Source: Amaranthus tricolor
Taxonomy: Eukaryota; Streptophyta; Magnoliopsida; Caryophyllales; Amaranthaceae
NCBI RefSeq assembly: GCF_026212465.1
Contig: NC_080056.1
Location: forward strand, 21,928,482-21,992,481
Reading direction: 5' to 3'
DNA length: 64,000 bases
Numbering within the stretch: position 1 is the first letter of the stretch; the number at the start of each line of letters is the position of its first letter. The notes below the pieces were generated by a model, which ran no database searches, was not told the origin of the DNA, and was given only the letters and a program-made list of their open reading frames with translations. The position numbers and the translations under genes were made by a program. Below are positions 26,460-37,360 of the stretch, one piece after another.

Positions 26460-27817
26460 GGTATATATTATTTTGTTGAAATGGTTAGAATCAAAAACAA
26501 TAGTCATATACTTGAAATTACGTGCTATGTTTCGTTTTTAAGGTTTTTTTCAGCTTTTTTGGCAATTTCTCGTGTAAAGTGGTTCAAACTTGGTTTGTCT
26601 ACCACGAAACATGGCACACAACACGATTTGGTATATATTATTGTGTTGAAATAATGAAAATAAAAAATAATTGTCAGATGCTTGAAATTACGTGCGAAGT
26701 TGCGTGTTTGAGGTTTTTTATGCGTGTTTTGCACTTTCTCGTATAAAGTGGTTCAAAATCGGTTTGTTTTGAATGAAACTTGGCACTAAACACTATTTGC
26801 TATAAATTATTGTGTTGAAATTGTTAGAATCTAATAAAACAATAGTTATATGATTGAAATTACATGCAAAGTTGCATTTTTAAGGTTTTTTCAATCTTTT
26901 TTGGCATGTTCTCGCATAAAGTGGTCCAAACTTGGTTTGTTTTGCATGAAACTTGGCACTAAACACATTTTGGTATATATATTGTGTTAAAATGGTGACA
27001 ATCGAAAACAATAGTCATATGCCTGAAATTACGTGCTAAGTTGCATTTTTAAGGTTTTTTCAACTTTTTTGTCATTTTTTCGTGTAAAGTGGTTCAAACT
27101 TGGTTTGTTTAGCACGAAACATGGCACACAACACTATTTGGTATATATTATTTTTTTTAAATAGTGAAAATAAAAAACAATAGTCATATGCTTGAAATTA
27201 CGTGCGAATTGCATATTTGAGGTTTTTTAAGCGTTTTTGGCACTTTCTTGTATAAAGTGGTTCAAAATTGGATTGTTTTGCATGAAACTTGGCACTAAAC
27301 ACTATTTGGTATAAATTATTGTGTTGAAATTTTTAGAATCGAAAAGAATAGTCATATGCTTGAAATTACGAGCTAAATTGCGTTTTTGATGTTTTTTTAA
27401 GCTTTTTTTGACACTTTCTCGCACAAAGTGGTTAAAACTTGGTTTGTTTTGCATGAAACATAGCACACGACACTAATTGGTATATATTATTGTGTTGAAA
27501 TAGTTAGAATCCAAAAGAATAGTCATATGCTTTAAATTAAGTGCTAAATTGCGTCGTTAATGTTTTTTAAGCTTTTTTGGCACTTTCTCGCATAAAGTGG
27601 TTAAAACGTGGTTTGTTTTGCAGGAAACTTGTCACTAAAAAGTATTTGGTATATGTTACTGTGTTGAAATGGTGAGAATCGAATATAATAGTCATATGCT
27701 TGAAATTTTATCCTAAGTTGCGTGTTTGAGGTTTCTTAAACGTTTTTAGCACTTTCTCGTATAAAGTGGTTCAAAGTTGTTGTTTTTGGGAACGAAACTT
27801 TGCACACGACACTATTT
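26460..27817 (+). repeat. HOR unit 9
   Basis: 1358 bp. Near-copy of unit 5 with the same M2, M3, M5 and M7 variants. Extra bases sit in T runs (for example in M3 and M6). Confidence 0.93.
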
Positions 27818-29194
27818 GGTATATATATCATTTTGTTGAAATGGTTTAGAATCAAAAACAATAGTCATATACTTGAAATTACGTGCTATGTTTCGTTTTT
27901 AAGGTTTTTTTCAGCTTTTTTGGCAATTTCTCGTGTAAAGTGGTTCAAACTTGGTTTGTCTACCACGAAACATGGCACACAACACGATTTGGTATATATT
28001 ATTGTGTTGAAATAATGAAAATAAAAAATAATATTCAGATGCTTGAAATTACGTGCGAAGTTGCGTTGTTTGAGGTTTTTTTATGCGTGTTTTGCACTTT
28101 CTCGTATAAAGTGGTTCAAAATCGGTTTGTTTTGAATGAAACTTGGCACTAAAAACTATTTGCTATAAATTATTGTGTTGAAATTGTTAGAATCTAATAA
28201 AACAATAGTTATATGCTTGAAATTACATGCAAAGTTGCATTTTTTAAGGTTTTTCAATCTTTTTTTGGCACGTTCTCGCATAAAGTGGTCCAAGCTTGGT
28301 TTGTTTTGCATGAAACTTGGCACTAAACACAATTTGGTATATATATTGTGTTAAAATGGGTGACATCGAAAACAATAGTCATATGCCTGAAATTACGTGC
28401 CTAAGTTGCAATTTTTAAGGTTTTTTTCAACTTTTTTGGCATTTTTTCTTCGTGTAAAGTGTTCAAACTTGGTTTGTTTAGCACGAAACATGGCACACAA
28501 CACTATTTGGTATATATTATTTTTTTTAAATAGTGAAAATAAAAAAAAATAGTCATATGCTTGAAATTACGTAGCGAATTGCATATTTGAGGTTTTTTAA
28601 GCGCTTTTGGCACTTTCTTGTATAAAGTGGTTCAATATTGGTTTGTTTTGCATGAAACTTGGCACTAAACACTATTTGGTATAAATTATTGTGTTGAAAT
28701 TTTTAGAATCGAAAAAAGAATAGTCATATGCTTGAAATTATGAGCTAAATTGCGGTTTTTGATGTTTTTTTTTAAGCTTTTTTGACACTTTCTCGCACAA
28801 AGTGGTTAAAACTTGGTTTGTTTTGCATGAAAAAATAGCACACGACACTAATTGGTATATATTATTGTGTTGAAATAGTTAGAATCCAAAAGAATAGTCA
28901 TAGGCTTTAAATTAAGTGCTAAATTGCGTCTTTAATGTTTTTTAAGCTTTTTTGGCACTTTCTCGCATAAAGTGGTTAAAACGTGGTTTGTTTTGCAGGA
29001 AACTTGTCACTAAAAAGTATTTGGTATATGTTACTGTGTTGAAATGGTGAGAATCGAATATAATAGTCATAAGCTTGAAATTTTATCCTAAGTTGCGTGT
29101 TTTGAGGTTTTATTAAACGTTTTTAGCACTTTCTCGCATAAAAGTGGTTCAAAGTTGTTGTTTTGGGAACGAAACTTTGCACACGACACTATTT
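27818..29194 (+). repeat. HOR unit 10, many single-base insertions
   Basis: 1377 bp. Carries the lineage marks of units 2 and 6 ('tatatatcattttg', 'ccaagcttgg' at 28290-28299, 'cataagcttg') plus about 20 extra bases, mostly in homopolymers, with a few compensating losses such as 'gggtgacatcg'. The pattern looks like unpolished long-read sequence. Confidence 0.9.
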
Positions 29195-30563
29195 GGTATA
29201 TATTATTTTGTTGAAAATGGTTAGAATCAAAAACAATAGTCATATACTTGAAATTACGTGCTATGTTTCGTTTTTAAGATTTTTTTTCAGCTTTTTTGGC
29301 AATTTCTCGTGTAAAGTGGTTCAAACTTGGTTTGTCTACCACGAAACATGGCACAACAACACGATTTGGTATATATTATTGTGTTGAAAATAATGAAAAT
29401 AAAAAATATAGTCAGATGCTTGAAATTACGTGCGAAGTTGCGTGTTTGAGGTTTTTTATGCTGTTTTGCACTTTCTCGTATAAAAGTGGTTCAAAATCGG
29501 TTTGTTTTGAATGAAACTTGGCACCTAAAAACTATTTGGCTATAAATTATTGTGTTGAAATTGTTAGAATCTAATAAAACAATAGTTATATGCTTGAAAT
29601 TACATGCAAAGTTGCATTTTTAAGGTTTTTCAATCTTTTTTGGCACGTTCTCGCAATAAAGTGGTCCAAACTTGGTTTGTTTTGCATGAAACTTGGCACT
29701 AAACACAATTTGGTATATATATTGTGTTAAAATGGTGACAATCGAAAACAATAGTCATATGCCTGAAATTACGTGCTAAGTTGCATTTTTTAAGGTTTTT
29801 TTCAACTTTTTTGGCATTTTTTCGTGTAAAGTGGTTTCAAACTTGGTTTGTTTAGCACGAAACATGGCAACACAACACTATTTGGTATATATTATTTTTT
29901 TAAATAGTGAAAATAAAAAAAAATAGTCATATGCTTGAAATTACGTGGCGAATTGCATATTTGAGGTTTTTTAAGTGTTTTTGGCACTTTCTTGTATAAA
30001 GTGGTTCAATATTGGTTTGTTTTGCATGAAACTTGGCACTAAACACTATTTGGTATAAATTATTGTGTTGAAATTTTTAGAATCGAAAAGAATAGTCATA
30101 TGCTTGAAATTACGAGCTATAATTGCGTTTTTGATGTTTTTTTAAGCTTTTTTTGACACTTTCTCGCACAAAGTGGTTAAAACTTGGTTTGTTTTGCATG
30201 AAAAATAGCACACGACACTAATTGGTATATATTATTGTGTTGAAATAGTTAGAATCCAAAAGAAATAGTCATATGCTTTAAATTAAGTGCTAAATTGCGT
30301 CTTTAATGTTTTTTAAGCTTTTTTGGCACTTTCTCGCATAAAGTGGTTAAAACGTGGTTTGTTTTGCAGGAAACTTGTCACTAAAAAAGTATTTGGTATA
30401 TGTTACTGTGTTGAAATGGTGAGAATCGAATATAATAGTCATATGCTTGAAATTACATCCTATGTTGCGTGTTTGAGGTTTTTTAAACGTTTTTAGCACT
30501 TTCTCGCATAAAGTGGTTCAAACTTGGTGTTTTGGGAACGAAACTTTGCACACGACACTATTT
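29195..30563 (+). repeat. HOR unit 11, many single-base insertions
   Basis: 1369 bp. Excess length comes from scattered one-base insertions ('cgcaataaag', 'gtggcgaattgc', 'gagctataattgcg'). Its M8 is the 'attacatcc' / 'caaacttggtg' allele, unlike units 1-10, so the four-unit pattern breaks here. Confidence 0.9.
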
Positions 30564-31889
30564 GGTAATATTATTTTGTTGAAATGGTTAGAATCAAAAA
30601 CAATAGTCATATACTTGAAATTACGTGCTATGTTTCGTTTTTTAAGGTTTTTTCAGCTTTTTTTGGCAATTTCTCGTGTAAAGTGGTTCAAACTTGGTTT
30701 GTCTACCACGAAACATGGCACACAACACGATTTGGTATATATTATTGTGTTGAAATAATGAAAATAAAAAATAATAGTTCAGATGCCTTTGAAATTACGT
30801 GCGAAGTTGCGTTGGTTTGAGGTTTTTTATGCGTGTTTTGCACTTCTCGTATAAAGTGGTTCAAAATCGGTTTGTTTTGAATGAAACATGGCACTAAAAA
30901 CTATTTGCTATAAATTATTGTGTTGAAATTGTTAGAATCTAATAAAACAATAGTTATATGCTCTTTTTTGGTACGTTCTCGCATAAAGTGGTCCAAACTT
31001 GGATTGTTTTGCATGAAACTTTGGCACCAAACACAAGTTGGTATATATATTGTGTTAAAATGGTGACAATCGAAAACAATAGTCATATGCCTGAAATTAC
31101 GTGCTAAGTTGCATTTTTAATGTTTTTTTCAACTTTTTTGGACTTTTTTTCGTGTAAAGTGGTTCAAACTTGGTTTGTTTTAGCACGAAACATGGCACAC
31201 AACACTATTTGGTATATATTATTTTTTTTAAATAGTGAAAATAAAAAAAAATAGTCATATGCTTGAAATTACGTGCGAATTGCATATTTGAGGTTTTTTA
31301 AGCGTTTTTGGCACTTTCTTGTATAAAGTGGTACAATATTGGTTTGTTTTGCATGAAACTTGGCACTAAACACTATTTGGTATAAATTATTGTGTTGAAA
31401 TTTTTAGAATCGAAAAGAATAGTCATATGCTTGAAATTAACGAGCTAAATTGCGTTTTTGATGTTTTTTTAAGCTTTTTTGACACTTTCTCGCACAAAGT
31501 GGTTAAAACTTGGTTTGTTTTGCATGAAAAAATAGCACACGACACTAATTGGTATATATTATTGTGTTGAAATAGTTAGAATCCAAAAGAATAGTCATAT
31601 GCTTTAAATTAAGTGCTAAATTGCGTCTTTAATGTTTTTTAAGCTTTTTTGGCATTTTCTCGCATAAAGTGGTTAAATCGTGGTTTGTTTTGCAGGGAAA
31701 CTTGTCACTAAAAAGTATTTGGTATATGTTACTGTGTTGAAATGGTGAGAATCGAATATAATAGTCATATGCTTGAAATTTTATCCTAAGTTGCGTGTTT
31801 GAGGTTTTTTAAACGTTTTTAGCACTTTCTCGCATAAAGTAGTTCAAAGTTGTTGTTTTGGGAACGAAACTTTGCACACGACACTATTT
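30564..31889 (+). repeat. HOR unit 12 with a 40-bp deletion in M3
   Basis: 1326 bp. After 'agttatatgc' (ends about 30961) the sequence jumps to 'tcttttttggtacg'. By comparison with other M3 copies about 40 bp are missing. One-base indels are also frequent up to about 31200. Confidence 0.9.
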
Positions 31890-33291
31890 GGTATATATTA
31901 TTTTGTTGAAATGGTTAGAATCAAAAACAATAGTCATATACTTGAAATTACGTGCTATGTTTCGTTTTATGGTTTTTTCAGCTTTTTTGGCAATTTCTCG
32001 TGTAAAGTGGTTCAAACTTGGTTTGTCTACCACGAAACATGGCACATAACACGATTTGGTATATATTATTGTGTTGAAATAATGAAAATAAAAAATAATA
32101 GTCAGATGCTTGAAATTACGTGCGAAGTTGCGTGTTTGAGGTTTTTTATGCNNNNNNNNNNNNNNNNNNNNNNNNNNNNNNNNNNNNNNNNNNNNNNNNN
32201 NNNNNNNNNNNNNNNNNNNNNNNNNNNNNNNNNNNNNNNNNNNNNNNNNNNAAAACTTGGCACTAAAAACTATTTGCTATAAATTATTGTGTTGAAATTG
32301 TTAGAATCTAATAAAACAATAGTTATATGCTTGAAATTAAATGCAAAGTTGCATTTTTAAGGTTTTTCAATCTTTTTTGGCACGTTCTCGCATAAAGTGG
32401 TCCAAACTTGGTTTGTTTTGCATGAAACTTGGCACTAAACACAATTTGGTATATATATTGTGTTAAAATGGTGAAAATCGAAAACAATAGTCATATGCCT
32501 GAAATTACGTGCTAAGTTGCATTTTTAAGGTTTTTTTCAACTTTTTTGGCATTTTTTCGTGTAAAGTGGTTCAAACTTGGTTTGTTTAGCACGAAACATG
32601 GCACACAACACTATTTGGTATATATTATTTTTTTTAAACAGTGAAAATAAAAAAAAATAGTCATATGCTTGAAATTACGTGCGAATTGCATATTTGAGGT
32701 TTTTTAAGCGTTTTTGGCACTTTCTTGTATAAAGTGGTTCAAAATTGGATTGTTTTGCATGAAACTTGGAAATAAACACTATTTGGTATAAATTATTGTG
32801 TTGAAATTTTTAGAATCGAAAAGAATAGTCATATGCTTGAAATTACGAGCTAAATTGCGTTTTTGATGTTTTTTAAGCTTTTTTGACACTTTCTCGCACA
32901 AAGTGGTTAAAACTTGGTTTGTTTTGCATGAAACATGGCACACGACACTAATTGGTATATATTATTGTGTTGAAATAGTTAGAATCCAAAAGAATAGTCA
33001 TATGCTTTAAATTAAGTGCTAAATTGCGTCTTTAATGTTTTTTAAGCTTTTTTGGCACTTTCTCGCATAAAGTGGTTAAAACGTGGTTTGTTTTGCAGGA
33101 AACTTGTCACTAAAAAGTATTTGGTATATGTTACTGTGTTGAAATGGTGAGAATCGAATATAATAGTCATATGCTTGAAATTACATCCTATGTTGCGTGT
33201 TTGAGGTTTTTTAAACGTTTTTAGCACTTTCTCGCATAAAGTGGTTCAAACTTGGTGTTTTGGGAACGAAACTTTGCACACGACACTATTT
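31890..33291 (+). repeat. HOR unit 13, interrupted by the N gap in M2
   Basis: 1402 bp as written, including 100 N. Removing the N and restoring the missing M2 segment gives the standard 1354 bp. M5 ends in 'gaaacttggaaataaacac', shared with units 16 and 20. Confidence 0.88.
32152..32251. other. Assembly gap of exactly 100 N inside an M2 monomer
   Basis: The left edge ends 'gaggttttttatgc' and the right edge resumes with 'aaaacttggcac'. In intact M2 these points are about 52 bp apart, so the gap is in phase with the HOR. The true missing length is about 52 bp or 52 bp plus a whole number of 1354-bp units. The round 100 suggests a placeholder. Confidence 0.97.
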
Positions 33292-34645
33292 GGTATATAT
33301 TATTTTGTTGAAATGGTTAGAATCAAAAATAATAGTCATATACTTGAAATTACGTGCTAAGTTTCGTTTTTAAGGTTTTTTCAGCTTTTTTGGCAATTTC
33401 TCGTGTAAAGTGGTTCAAACTTGGTTTGTCTACCACGAAACATGGCACACAACACGATTTGGTATATATTATTGTGTTGAAATAATGAAAATAAAAAATA
33501 ATAGTCAGATGCTTGAAATTACGTGCGAAGTTGCGTGTTTGAGGTTTTTTATGCGTATTTTGCACTTTCTCGTATAAAGTGGTTCAAAATCGGTTTGTTT
33601 TGAATGAAACTTGGCACTAAACACTATTTGCTATAAATTATTGTGTTGAAATTGTTAGAATCTAATAAAACAATAGTTATATGCTTCAAATTAAATGCAA
33701 AGTTGCATTTTTAAGGTTTTTCAATCTTTTTTGGCACGTTCTCGCATAAAGTGGTCCAAACTTGGTTTGTTTTGCATGAAACTTGGCACTAAACACAATT
33801 TGGTATATATATTGTGTTAAAATGGTGACAATCGAAAACAATAGTCATATGCCTGAAATTACGTGCTAAGTTGCATTTTTAAGGTTTTTTCAACTTTTTT
33901 GGCATTTTTTCGTGTAAAGTGGTTCAAACTTAGTTTGTTTAGCACGAAACATGGCACACAACACTATTTAGTATATATTATTTTTTTAAACAGTGAAAAT
34001 AAAAAAAAATAGTCATATGCTTGAAATTACGTGCGAATTGCATATTTGAGGTTTTTTAAGCATTTTTGGCACTTTCTTGTATAAAATGGTTCAAAATTGG
34101 ATTGTTTTGCATGAAACTTGGCACTAAACACTATTTGGTATAAATTATTGTGTTGAAATTTTTAGAATCGAAAAGAATAGTCATATGCTTGAAATTACGA
34201 GCTAAATTGCGTTTTTGATGTTTTTTTTAAGCTTTTTTGACACTTTCTCGCACAAAGTGGTTAAAACTTGGTTTGTTTTGCATGAAACATGGCACACGAC
34301 ACTAATTGGTATATATTATTGTGTTGAAATAGTTAGAATCCAAAAGAATAGTCATATGCTTTAAATTAAGTGCTAAATTGCGTCTTTAGTGTTTTTTAAG
34401 CTTTTTTGGCACTTTCTCGCATAAAGTGGTTAAAACGTGGTTTGTTTTGCAGGAAACTTGTCACTAAAAAGTATTTGGTATATGTTACTGTGCTGAAATG
34501 GTGAGAATCGAATATAATAGTCATATGCTTGAAATTTTATCCTAAGTTGCGTGTTTGAGGTTTTTTAAACGTTTTTAGCACTTTCTCGCATAAAGTGGTT
34601 CAAAGTTGTTGTTTTGGGAACGAAACTTTGCACACGACACTATTT
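33292..34645 (+). repeat. HOR unit 14
   Basis: 1354 bp. M1 has 'caaaaataatagtc' (about 33324), shared with unit 17. M7 reads 'gcgtctttagtg' and M8 has 'gtgctgaaatgg', both also in unit 17. Confidence 0.93.
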
Positions 34646-34814
34646 GGTATATATTATTTTGTTGAAATGGTTAGAATCAAAAACAATAGTCATATACTTG
34701 AAATTACGTGCTATGTTTCGTTTTTAAGGTTTTTTCAGCTTTTTTGGCAATTTCTCGTGTAAAGTGGTTCAAACTTGGTTTGTCTACCACGAAACATGGC
34801 ACACAACACGATTT
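34646..34814 (+). repeat. HOR monomer type M1 (reference copy in unit 15)
   Basis: 169 bp. Diagnostic motifs are 'catatacttgaaattacg' (no NdeI site), 'tttcgtttttaagg' and 'tgtctaccacgaaacatgg', with 'cgtgtaaag' where most types have 'cgcataaag'. It shares its second half with M4, which points to a common ancestor of M1 and M4. Confidence 0.92.
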
Positions 34815-34983
34815 GGTATATATTATTGTGTTGAAATAATGAAAATAAAAAATAATAGTCAGATGCTTGAAATTACGTGCGAAGTTGCGTGTTTGAGGTT
34901 TTTTATGCGTGTTTTGCACTTTCTCGTATAAAGTGGTTCAAAATCGGTTTGTTTTGAATGAAACTTGGCACTAAACACTATTT
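34815..34983 (+). repeat. HOR monomer type M2 (reference copy in unit 15)
   Basis: 169 bp. Diagnostic motifs are 'gaaataatgaaaataaaaaa', 'agtcagatgcttg' (NdeI site lost), 'ttttttatgcg' and 'tcggtttgttttgaatg'. It is the sister of M5, which shares 'gtgaaaataaaaaa'-like sequence, 'gtgcgaa' and 'gtataaag'. Confidence 0.92.
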
Positions 34984-35155
34984 GCTATAAATTATTGTGT
35001 TGAAATTGTTAGAATCTAATAAAAAAATAGTTATATGCTTCAAATTAAATGCAAAGTTGCATTTTTAAGGTTTTTCAATCTTTTTTGGCACGTTCTCGCA
35101 TAAAGTGGTCCAAACTTGGTTTGTTTTGCATGAAACTTGGCACTAAACACAATTT
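34984..35155 (+). repeat. HOR monomer type M3 (reference copy in unit 15)
   Basis: 172 bp. It starts 'gctataaattattg' rather than 'ggtatatatt', has a 3-bp longer 'aatctaataaaacaatag' (here an A-rich variant), 'acatgcaaagttgc' or 'aaatgcaaagttgc', and 'ggcacgttctcgc'. The M2/M3 border is the HOR-forming junction: in the left blocks M2 is followed by X1 instead. Confidence 0.92.
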
Positions 35156-35323
35156 GGTATATATATTGTGTTAAAATGGTGACAATCGAAAACAATAGTC
35201 ATATGCCTGAAATTACGTACTAAGTTGCATTTTTAAGGTTTTTTCAACTTTTTTGGCATTTTTTCGTGTAAAGTGGTTCAAACTTGGTTTGTTTAGCACG
35301 AAACATGGCACACAACACTATTT
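35156..35323 (+). repeat. HOR monomer type M4 (reference copy in unit 15)
   Basis: 168 bp. Diagnostic motifs are 'ggtatatatattgtgttaaa', 'catatgcctgaaattacg' (NdeI site kept), 'ttttcaacttttttggc' and 'tttagcacgaaacatggc'. Confidence 0.92.
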
Positions 35324-35491
35324 GGTATATATTATTTTTTTTAAATAGTGAAAATAAAAAAAGATAGTCATATGCTTGAAATTACGTGCGAATAGCATAT
35401 TTGAGGTTTTTTAAGCGTTTTTGGCACTTTCTTGTATAAAGTGGTTCAATATTGGTTTGTTTTGCATGAAACTTGGCACTAAACACTATTT
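35324..35491 (+). repeat. HOR monomer type M5 (reference copy in unit 15)
   Basis: 168 bp. Diagnostic motifs are a long T run then 'aaatagtgaaaataaaaa', and 'gcgaattgcatatttgagg'. The T and A runs vary in length between units. U15 itself has a t-to-a change giving 'gcgaatagcat'. Confidence 0.92.
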
Positions 35492-35661
35492 GGTATAAAT
35501 TATTGTGTTGAAATTTTTAGAATCGAAAAGAATAGTCATATGCTTGAAATTACGAGCTAAATTGCGTTTTTGATGTTTTTTTAAGCTTTTTTGACACTTT
35601 CTCGCACAAAGTGGTTAAAACTTGGTTTGTTTTGCATGAAACATGGCACACGACACTAATT
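35492..35661 (+). repeat. HOR monomer type M6 (reference copy in unit 15)
   Basis: 170 bp. Diagnostic motifs are 'ggtataaattattg', 'cgaaaagaatagtc', 'acgagctaaattgcg', 'ttttttgacactttctcgc' and 'gcacacgacactaatt'. It contains NdeI (catatg) and, in most units, HindIII (aagctt) sites. Confidence 0.92.
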
Positions 35662-35830
35662 GGTATATATTATTTTGTTGAAATAGTTAGAATCCAAAAG
35701 AATAGTCATATGCTTTAAATTCAGTGCTAAATTGCGTCTTTAATGTTTTTTAAGCTTTTTTGGCACTTTTTCGCATAAAGTGGTTAAAACGTGGTTTGTT
35801 TTGCAGGAAACTTGTCACTAAAAAGTATTT
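35662..35830 (+). repeat. HOR monomer type M7 (reference copy in unit 15)
   Basis: 169 bp. Diagnostic motifs are 'tatgctttaaatt', 'gcgtctttaatg', 'ttttaagcttttttggc' (HindIII), 'gttaaaacgtgg' and 'gcaggaaacttgtcac'. Confidence 0.92.
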
Positions 35831-35999
35831 GGTATATGTTATTGTGTTGAAATGGTGAGAATCGAATATAATAGTCATATGCTTGAAATTACATCCTAAG
35901 TTGCGTGTTTGAGGTTTTTTAAACGTTTTTAGCACTTTCTCGCATAAAGTGGTTCAAACTTGGTGTTTTGGGAACGAAACTTTGCACACGACACTATTT
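35831..35999 (+). repeat. HOR monomer type M8 (reference copy in unit 15)
   Basis: 169 bp. It starts 'ggtatatgtta'. Diagnostic motifs are 'gaatcgaatataatagtc', 'catcctaag' or 'tatcctaag', 'ttttttaaacg' and 'ttttgggaacgaaacttt'. Two alleles alternate along the array: 'attttatcc' with 'caaagttgttg', and 'attacatcc' with 'caaacttggtg'. Confidence 0.92.
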
Positions 36000-37360
36000 G
36001 GTATATATTATTTTGTTAAAATGGTTAGAATCAAAAACAATAGTCATATACTTGAAATTACATGCTATGTTTCGTTTTTAAGGTTTTTTCAGCTTTTTTG
36101 GCAATTTCTCGTGTAAAGTGGTTCAAACTTGGTTTGTCTACCACGAAACATGGCACACAACACGATTTGGTATATATTATTGTGTTGAAATAATGAAAAT
36201 AAAAAATAATAGTCAGATGCTTGAAATTACGTGCGAAGTTGCGTGTTTGAGGTTTTTTATGCGTGTTTTTCACTTTCTCGTATAAAGTGGTTCAAAATCG
36301 GTTTGTTTTGAATAAAACTTGGCACTAAAAACTATTTGCTATAAATTATTGTGTTGAAATTGTTAGAATCTAATAAAACAATAGTTATATGCTTGAAATT
36401 AAATGCAAAGTTGCATTTTTAAGGTTTTTCAATCTTTTTTGGCACGTTCTCGCATAAAGTGGTCCAAACTTGGTTTGTTTTGCATGAAACTTGGCACTAA
36501 ACACAATTTGGTATATATATTGTGTTAAAATGGTGAATGGTGAAAATCGAAAAACAATAGTCATATGCCTGAAATTACGTGCTAAGTTGCATTTTTAAGG
36601 TTTTTTCAACTTTTTTGGCATTTTTTCGTGTAAAGTGGTTCAAACTTGGTTTGTTTAGCACGAAACATGGCACACAACACTATTTGGTATATATTATTTT
36701 TTTTAAACAGTGAAAATAAAAAAAAATAGTCATATGCTTGAAATTACGTGCGAATTGCATATTTGAGGTTTTTTAAGCGTTTTTGGCACTTTCTTGTATA
36801 AAGTGGTTCAAAATTGGATTGTTTTGCATGAAACTTGGAAATAAACACTATTTGGTATAAATTATTGTGTTGAAATTTTTAGAATCGAAAAGAATAGTCA
36901 TATGCTTGAAATTACGAGCTAAATTGCGTTTTTGATGTTTTTTAAGCTTTTTTGACACTTTCTCGCACAAAGTGGTTAAAACTTGGTTTGTTTTGCATGA
37001 AACATGGCACACGACACTAATTGGTATATATTATTGTGTTGAAATAGTTAGAATCCAAAAGAATAGTCATATGCTTTAAATTAAGTGCTAAATTGCGTCT
37101 TTAATGTTTTTTAAGCTTTTTGGCACTTTCTCGCATAAAGTGGTTAAAACGTGGTTTGTTTTGCAGGAAACTTGTCACTAAAAAGTATTTGGTATATGTT
37201 ACTGTGTTGAAAATGGTGAGAATCGAATATAATAGTCATATGCTTGAAATTACATCCTATGTTGCGTGTTTGAGGTTTTTTAAACGTTTTTAGCACTTTC
37301 TCGCATAAAGTGGTTCAAACTTGGTGTTTTGGGAACGAAACTTTGCACACGACACTATTT
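36000..37360 (+). repeat. HOR unit 16 with a 7-bp duplication in M4
   Basis: 1361 bp. 'atggtga' is repeated at 36530-36543. M5 shares 'gaaacttggaaataaacac' with units 13 and 20. Confidence 0.92.

Larger units (their letters stand above)
34646..35999 (+). repeat. HOR unit 15 (reference unit for the monomer types)
   Basis: 1354 bp. M3 has 'ctaataaaaaaatag' and M4 has 'acgtactaag', both shared with unit 18. M7 has 'cactttttcgc', shared with units 18, 23 and 27. Confidence 0.93.

Noticed and set aside
31872..32282. Longest open frame in the window (136 codons)
   Set aside because: It reads through the 100-N gap; the middle third is unknown residues. It is an artefact of the placeholder.
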